Source: a bacterium (GTDB lineage Archaea; Nanobdellota; Nanobdellia; Pacearchaeales; GW2011-AR1). Taken from it: 8,475 bases of DNA. Below are positions 5,690 through 8,475 of the stretch, in pieces; position 1 is the stretch's first letter, and the number at the start of each line of letters is the position of its first letter. Where the stretch lies: NCBI GenBank assembly GCA_030588935.1, contig JAUUWR010000042.1:1-8475 (forward strand). Direction: 5' to 3'. The position numbers were made by a program, and so were the translations under genes. The notes beneath the pieces were generated by a model. The model saw only the letters and a program-made list of their open reading frames with translations. It did no database searches and was not told where the DNA came from.

Positions 5690-5715
5690 GGGCTCGCTCA
5701 CTTTGTTCGCTCGCC
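5690..5715 (+). repeat. GC-rich island with repeated GCTCGC/CGCTC units
   Basis: GGGCTCGCT at 5690-5698 with further TCGCTCGCC up to 5715, conspicuously GC-rich in A/T-rich surroundings. The units are mainly direct (CTCGCTC and CGCTCGC); only GGC/GCC at the ends can pair, so it is not a convincing hairpin or terminator. GGGCTCGCT recurs at 8150-8158, also just after a ribosomal gene and just before a repeat copy. Confidence 0.6.
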
Positions 5716-5736
5716 TATTTTATGAGATAAATTTAT

Positions 5737-5829
5737 AATAAATAAAATATTTATGGCTCGAAGTAGAAGCTTAAGCTGTTCATCTGCAGAACTTAATATT
5801 TTATCAGATTCCAGAAAAATAAAATAAAT
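5737..5829 (+). repeat. Intergenic repeat, copy 5
   Basis: AATAAATAAAA at 5737-5747, five bases (TATTT), ATGGCTCGAAGTAGAAGC from 5753, the AGCTTAAGCT palindrome at 5768-5777, CTGTTCATCTG, and GATTCCAG 54 bases after the ATG. It represents the consensus well. Unlike copies 1-4, the upstream extension in the same frame contains stops. Confidence 0.92.
5753..5827 (+). CDS. Putative micro-ORF 5 (24 aa)
   Basis: The frame opens at the internal ATG of repeat copy 5 and ends in a TAA five bases before uL18. The peptide is MARSRSLSCSSAELNILSDS followed by RKIK. In-frame stops upstream (TGA at 5723, TAA at 5741) prevent the extended form seen in copies 1-4, and there is no Shine-Dalgarno site. If the family is translated, this copy would need initiation at the internal ATG. 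It could equally be a non-coding copy. Confidence 0.3.
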   Translation: MARSRSLSCSSAELNILSDSRKIK

Positions 5830-5832
5830 AAA

Positions 5833-6321
5833 ATGGTAAAAAAACAAAAAAAACTCGACAAAAAACGCAGAAGAGAAAGAAAGACAAATTACAAGAAAAG
5901 ATTGATTTTGCTTAAAGGTAATTGTGCGAGATTTGTTGTGCGAAAGACTAATAGATATATTATAATGCAGATAACTGAAAGCAAGCATGCGCAGGACAAG
6001 GTTTTGTGTTCTGTTAATACAAAAGAATTATTAAAATATGGATGGTCTGAAAACAAGAAAGGAAGTTTAAAATCAGTAAGTGCTGCATATTTAGGAGGAT
6101 TGTTGCTTGGTAAAAAAGTTAAAGATATTAAGAAAGTTATTTTAGACAGCGGGTTAATACCAAGCACAAAAGGCTCAAGAATATATGCCTGTGTTAAAGG
6201 AATAGCAGATTCAGGAATTGAAATTAATTATGATGAAAAAGTTCTTCCTTCTGAAGAAAGAATTAAACAAATTAAGGATTTGGATTTTGATAAAATTAAG
6301 GAGGCAATTAATAAAAAATAA
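5833..6321 (+). CDS. rpl18: Large-subunit ribosomal protein uL18
   Basis: uL18 binds 5S rRNA with uL5 in the central protuberance of the 50S subunit. The 162-aa product has the basic start RRRERKTNYKKRLILLKG, then ARFVVRKTNRYIIMQI (about 32-47), the central AAYLGGLLLGKK segment and the IPSTKGSRIYACVKGIADSGI region (about 109-129), all archaeal/eukaryotic-type. Length is close to but on the short side of archaeal homologues. The start follows a purely A/T leader. Its last codons include AAGGAGGC (from 6298), 42 bases before the ATG of copy 6. Confidence 0.97.
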   Translation: MVKKQKKLDKKRRRERKTNYKKRLILLKGNCARFVVRKTNRYIIMQITESKHAQDKVLCSVNTKELLKYGWSENKKGSLKSVSAAYLGGLLLGKKVKDIKKVILDSGLIPSTKGSRIYACVKGIADSGIEINYDEKVLPSEERIKQIKDLDFDKIKEAINKK

Positions 6322-6330
6322 AATATCAAT

Positions 6331-6427
6331 ATCTTATGAAATATTTATGGCTCGGGGGAGAAGCTTAAGCTGTTCATATGTAGAGCTTAACTATTCATTA
6401 AGATTCCAGATAAAAAATAAAATAATA
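6331..6427 (+). repeat. Intergenic repeat, copy 6 (single-base frame change)
   Basis: Block from 6347 (ATGGCTCGGGGGAGAAGC), the AGCTTAAGCT palindrome at 6362-6371, CTGTTCATATG, and GATTCCAG 55 bases after the ATG, one base more than copies 3 and 5. AAAATATCAATATC upstream (6320-6333) matches copy 2, although the ATG there is lost. GATTCCAG is kept although the frame has changed, which favours function or recent copying at the nucleotide level. Confidence 0.9.
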
Positions 6428-6475
6428 AAATGGAAAGAAGATTTAATCGGCCTAAAAAAAGCAGAGAAGAAATAG
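6347..6475 (+). pseudogene. Frame-shifted micro-ORF 6 within repeat copy 6
   Basis: From the ATG at 6347 the frame reads MARGRSLSCSYVELNYSL and then, after the extra base before GATTCCAG, departs from the other copies and runs on until a TAA at 6473-6475, overlapping the uS5 start by 46 bases in another frame. Upstream the frame is open with KISISYEIF, matching MKISIS of micro-ORF 2, but without an ATG. This looks like a decayed member rather than a functional gene, though translation from 6347 cannot be excluded. Confidence 0.35.
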
Positions 6476-7143
6476 CGAAAATACGGGAAGAAAGATTAGA
6501 GCAAGAGCAAGAACGTCATCTTGAAACATGGATGCCTAAAACAAAATTAGGAAAACTTGTAAAAGCAAAGAAAATTAAAGATATAGATGAAGCTTTAAAA
6601 TATAAAATACTTGAACCTGAAATTATTGATATTTTATTGAGGTTGAAATCCGAGATTCTTAATATAGGGCAGGCAAAAGGAAAGTTTGGCGGGGGCAAGA
6701 GAAGAGCTTGGAGACAAACACAGAAAAAAACTGCAGAAGGGAATGTTCCAACTTTCACATGTATGGCTGTTGTTGGAAATGGGGATGGTTATGTTGGGCT
6801 TGCTTCTGGAAAGGCAAAGGAGACCTTGCCAGCAAGGGCAAAAGCAGTAAGAAAAGCTAAACTTAATATTATGAAAATTAAAAGAGGATGCGGGAGTTTT
6901 GATTGTGTTTGTGGAGAGCCTCATACAGTTCCTTTTATTGTTAAAGGAAAATCTGGAAGCTGCAAAGTAAAATTAATCCCTGCTGCTCAAGGAACTGGAT
7001 TAGTTATTGGAGACGAATGCAAAAAAATATTAAAACTTGCAGGCATTAGAGATGTCTACAGTGTTACTAATGGAAAAATAAGAACAACTTTTAATCTGGC
7101 TAAAGCTTGTATGGAGGCGTTGAAAAAAACTAATGAGATGTAA
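6430..7143 (+). CDS. rps5: Small-subunit ribosomal protein uS5
   Basis: uS5 lies in the 30S body and contributes to decoding accuracy and mRNA entry. The 237 residues show a charged N-terminal helix (about 10-30), the double-stranded RNA-binding-like S5 domain with GKFGGGKRRAWRQTQKK (about 84-100) and VVGNGDGYVGLASGKAKE (about 114-131), the archaeal signature RGCGSFDCVCGEPHTVPF (about 152-169), and a C-terminal domain with AAQGTGLVIGDECKKILKLAGIRDVYS. The start at 6430 follows an A/T leader with no Shine-Dalgarno site. In most archaea uL30 and uL15 follow; here a HEAT-like gene and uS3 do. Confidence 0.98.
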   Translation: MERRFNRPKKSREEIAKIREERLEQEQERHLETWMPKTKLGKLVKAKKIKDIDEALKYKILEPEIIDILLRLKSEILNIGQAKGKFGGGKRRAWRQTQKKTAEGNVPTFTCMAVVGNGDGYVGLASGKAKETLPARAKAVRKAKLNIMKIKRGCGSFDCVCGEPHTVPFIVKGKSGSCKVKLIPAAQGTGLVIGDECKKILKLAGIRDVYSVTNGKIRTTFNLAKACMEALKKTNEM

Positions 7144-7144
7144 T

Positions 7145-7519
7145 ATGATGAGAGAAAAATTAATTGAAGCTGCAAAAGAAGAAAATTGGGGTTTTGTAGA
7201 TGCAAATCTCCCTAAAATCTGTAATAACCCCTCATCTGTTGCTTGGGCAGAAAACATGGGGCTTAATGAAGAAAATAAACATGTTAGAGATTTGGCAGCT
7301 AGTTTGTTAGAGAAAACAAAGATCTTGAATGCAAGAACTGAGGAAAAATTATATATCCGAATGACTACAGATTCTCACCATCCTGTTAGATTTAGATCTG
7401 CTTTTGCATTAAGAGGGCATAACTATGGGAAACATCAACAAGAAGTTACTAAAGTTTTACAACAAGCTACTAAAGATCCTGATATTAAAAAAATTGCAGA
7501 GAATTATTTAAAAAAATAA
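7145..7519 (+). CDS. Small HEAT-repeat-like protein
   Basis: The product has 124 residues from the ATG at 7145, just after the uS5 stop. ATGs at 7133 (overlapping uS5) and 7148 are alternatives. The second half fits the HEAT-repeat pattern: KHVRDLAASLLEK, then DSHHPVRFRSAFALRGHNYG (Asp, Pro-Val-Arg and helix-B alanines) and KDPDIKKIAENYLKK, giving two to three short helix pairs. HEAT proteins act as binding scaffolds and have no catalytic residues. Tight spacing to uS5 (one base) and uS3 (one base) shows co-translation and suggests a role linked to ribosomes or RNA, but no partner can be named. It could be a chaperone or assembly factor for uS5 or uS3; that is conjecture. Confidence 0.65.
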   Translation: MMREKLIEAAKEENWGFVDANLPKICNNPSSVAWAENMGLNEENKHVRDLAASLLEKTKILNARTEEKLYIRMTTDSHHPVRFRSAFALRGHNYGKHQQEVTKVLQQATKDPDIKKIAENYLKK

Positions 7520-7520
7520 A

Positions 7521-8147
7521 ATGGAAGAAAAAAAATTTATTCAACTTAAGAAACAGGAATTTGGAATAAAAGAATATATTAAAAGAAATTTAGGTAAAGG
7601 AAAAATTAGCAGATTGGATATTGAATATACCCCTGTTGGTGAGAAAATAATTATTTCAACAAGCAAGCCAGGGTTGGTTATTGGAAGGGGCGGAGAAAAA
7701 ATAAGAGAACTAACTGAGATTTTAAGAAAGAGATTTAAACTTGAAAATCCTCATATTGAAATAAATGAGATTGAAACTCCTTTGTTTGATGCTCAAATAG
7801 TTGCAGATGATATTGCAATGGCTCTGGAGAGAATGGGAAATCTGAGGTTTAAAGTCATTGCATACAGAAAACTAAAGGAAATAATGGATGCTGGAGCACT
7901 TGGATGTGAAATAAGGTTATCTGGGAAACTTCCAAGTGAAAGAGCAAGAGCTTGGAGATTTGCTGAAGGTTATTTGAAAAAAGCAGGAGAGCCAAGAAAA
8001 GAAGTTGACAGGGCAGAAACTACTGCTTTAACTAAAACCGGAATGATTGGAATCAAGGTTGCAATTATGAATCCAAATGCAAGAATCTATGATAAGATTG
8101 ATATTAATGCGACTATGGAAGTGGGGGAGGACGTGAAAGATGAATAA
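7521..8147 (+). CDS. rps3: Small-subunit ribosomal protein uS3
   Basis: uS3 forms part of the mRNA entry channel of the 30S subunit. The 208 residues include an N-terminal KH type-II domain with KPGLVIGRGGEKI (GRGG loop at residues 55-58), followed by the family-typical RKLKEIMDAGALGCEIRLSGKL and ERARAWRFAEGYLKK segment. The C-terminal domain has GMIGIKVAIMNPNARIYDKI. It starts one base after the HEAT-like gene. In archaea uS3 normally lies between uL22 and uL29 upstream of uL14; here the uS3-uL29 pair is kept but moved downstream of uS5. The 3' end contains GGGGGAGG, also a candidate ribosome-binding site for the next micro-ORF. Confidence 0.98.
   Translation: MEEKKFIQLKKQEFGIKEYIKRNLGKGKISRLDIEYTPVGEKIIISTSKPGLVIGRGGEKIRELTEILRKRFKLENPHIEINEIETPLFDAQIVADDIAMALERMGNLRFKVIAYRKLKEIMDAGALGCEIRLSGKLPSERARAWRFAEGYLKKAGEPRKEVDRAETTALTKTGMIGIKVAIMNPNARIYDKIDINATMEVGEDVKDE
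8123..8130 (+). promoter_or_regulatory. Shine-Dalgarno-like site before micro-ORF 7
   Basis: GGGGGAGG lies within the last codons of uS3, nine bases before the ATG at 8140, a good distance for initiation. uL29 itself begins 180 bases further on and has only an A/T leader. Since the bases also encode uS3 residues, the match could be fortuitous. Confidence 0.45.
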
Positions 8148-8226
8148 TAGGGCTCGCTTCGCTTGTTTATATCATAAACTAATAATAAATAAAATGTTAA
8201 TGGTTCGAAGTAGAAGATTAAGATAA
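8140..8226 (+). pseudogene. Truncated micro-ORF 7 leading into repeat copy 7
   Basis: The ATG at 8140 overlaps the uS3 stop region and has GGGGGAGG nine bases upstream. The frame stays open through the GC-rich island and the upstream part of repeat copy 7, then enters the conserved motif in the same frame as the other copies (INKMLMVRSRRLR). It ends at a TAA (8224-8226) created by an apparent short internal duplication. Twenty-eight residues result. It seems to be a member cut short, and it leaves 92 bases before uL29. That the frame is still shared argues that this series was once translated. Confidence 0.35.
8150..8165 (+). repeat. GC-rich island sharing GGGCTCGCT with 5690
   Basis: GGGCTCGCTTCGCTTG directly after the uS3 stop, in otherwise A/T-rich DNA. 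It shares GGGCTCGCT with the island at 5690-5715. The two islands are found before repeat copies 5 and 7 only. No hairpin of useful strength is visible. Confidence 0.55.
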
Positions 8227-8300
8227 TAGAAGAGAACTTAATCTGTTCATCTTCCCACCTTAATATTTCATAAGATTCCAGTTAAAAATAAAATAAATAA
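8184..8300 (+). repeat. Intergenic repeat, copy 7 (with internal duplication)
   Basis: AATAAATAAAA at 8184-8194, five bases (TGTTA), ATGGTTCGAAGTAGAAGA from 8200, then an extra segment of about 17 bases that looks like a tandem partial copy of TAGAAG...TTAA, then CTGTTCATCT and GATTCCAG. AGATTAAG at 8215-8222 and CTTAATCT at 8237-8244 form a perfect 8-bp inverted pair with a 14-base loop, so this copy can fold into a hairpin the others cannot. Confidence 0.88.
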
Positions 8301-8318
8301 AAAATAATAAAACAAAAC

Positions 8319-8475
8319 ATGTCAATCCTAAAAGCAAAAGATATAGCAAAAATGTCTGAAAAAGAAAGACAGGAGAAACTTAAAGATTTAAAAATGGAAC
8401 TTATTAAGAATAAAATTGATGCAAAAAAATTGAAACCAAAAGAGATTAAAAAAGCAATTGCAAGATTACTTACAT
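8319..8475 (+). CDS. rpl29: Large-subunit ribosomal protein uL29, N-terminal part
   Basis: uL29 is a small two-helix protein near the 50S exit tunnel. The visible 52 residues, beginning MSILKAKDIAKMSEKERQEK, continue with LKDLKMELIKNKIDAKKLKP and EIKKAIARLLT. This matches the archaeal form, in which KELRxMSxEE-like and E-L-x-[RK]-x-x-[AK] positions precede the I-R-x-x-[RK]-[RK]-x-I-A-R-[ILV] helix. The start at 8319 is preceded by an A/T-only leader without a Shine-Dalgarno site and by repeat copy 7. The gene continues beyond the window edge. Confidence 0.93.
   Translation, partial: MSILKAKDIAKMSEKERQEKLKDLKMELIKNKIDAKKLKPKEIKKAIARLLT

Noticed and set aside
5690..5715. Intrinsic terminator in the GC-rich island
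   Set aside because: The units are mainly direct, not inverted, and no T-run follows.
6218..6346. Long upstream part of an 85-aa ORF running into micro-ORF 6
   Set aside because: It lies mostly inside uL18 in another frame; only the repeat-derived end resembles other copies.
857..7257. Minus-strand open frames (for example 1413-1862, 5889-6167, 6634-6924)
   Set aside because: All lie opposite well-identified ribosomal genes and show hydrophobic, Phe/Leu/Ser-rich shadow composition without recognisable motifs.
2179..8300. CRISPR array
   Set aside because: The seven copies are separated by whole genes, not by short uniform spacers.

Overview
This window is part of an archaeal ribosomal-protein gene cluster, with every gene on the + strand. 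The archaeal/eukaryotic-type proteins eS4, eL32 and eL19 occur beside uL14, uL24, uL5, uS14, uS8, uL6, uL18, uS5, uS3 and uL29, which excludes a bacterium. The strong A+T bias, the many short extra ORFs and the extended uS14 and uL5 suggest a small-genome DPANN-type archaeon (Woesearchaeota/Pacearchaeota-like). That placement is an inference from style, not a measured one.

Layout, left to right: the uL14 C-terminus; an unrecognised 89-aa ORF; uL24; eS4; uL5; [repeat 1]; uS14; [repeat 2]; uS8; [repeat 3]; a YjjX/DUF84-type inosine/xanthosine triphosphatase; uL6; [repeat 4]; eL32; an unrecognised 90-aa ORF; eL19; [repeat 5]; uL18; [repeat 6]; uS5; a small HEAT-repeat-like protein; uS3; [repeat 7]; and the start of uL29. 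The L24-S4e-L5-S14-S8-L6-L32e-L19e-L18-S5 backbone is the classical archaeal spc order. It is interrupted by four non-ribosomal ORFs. It then continues with uS3-uL29, which normally lie upstream of uL14, instead of uL30-uL15-SecY.

The most unusual feature is a dispersed intergenic repeat. Genes are separated either by about 14 nt or less, or by 108-171 nt. All seven long gaps, and no short one, carry one copy of the same roughly 90-nt element: AATAAATAAAA, five variable bases, a conserved block beginning ATGGCTCGAAGTAGAAGC, and in most copies ATTCCAG, then an A/T-rich run into the next start codon. Copies 1-4 lie in uninterrupted small ORFs (37-45 codons) that start at the stop codon of the upstream gene and end at or near the start codon of the downstream gene. 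Copy 5 is open from an internal ATG. Copies 6 and 7 have a frame change or a premature stop. The encoded motif is M-A/V-R-S/N-R-S-L-S-C/Y-S-S. Two readings remain open: a family of bridging micro-ORFs that couple translation across the gaps, or a DNA/RNA element (internal promoter or leader, RNA-processing site, or mobile miniature repeat) whose frame is kept open to avoid polarity. I do not recognise this element from any named family.

The ribosomal genes encode parts of both subunits and are presumably co-transcribed. Frequent TGA-A-ATG and ATGA junctions point to translational coupling. Most ribosomal genes that follow a repeat lack a visible Shine-Dalgarno sequence, whereas good ones sit in the ends of upstream genes, just before the bridging ORFs of copies 4 and 7.
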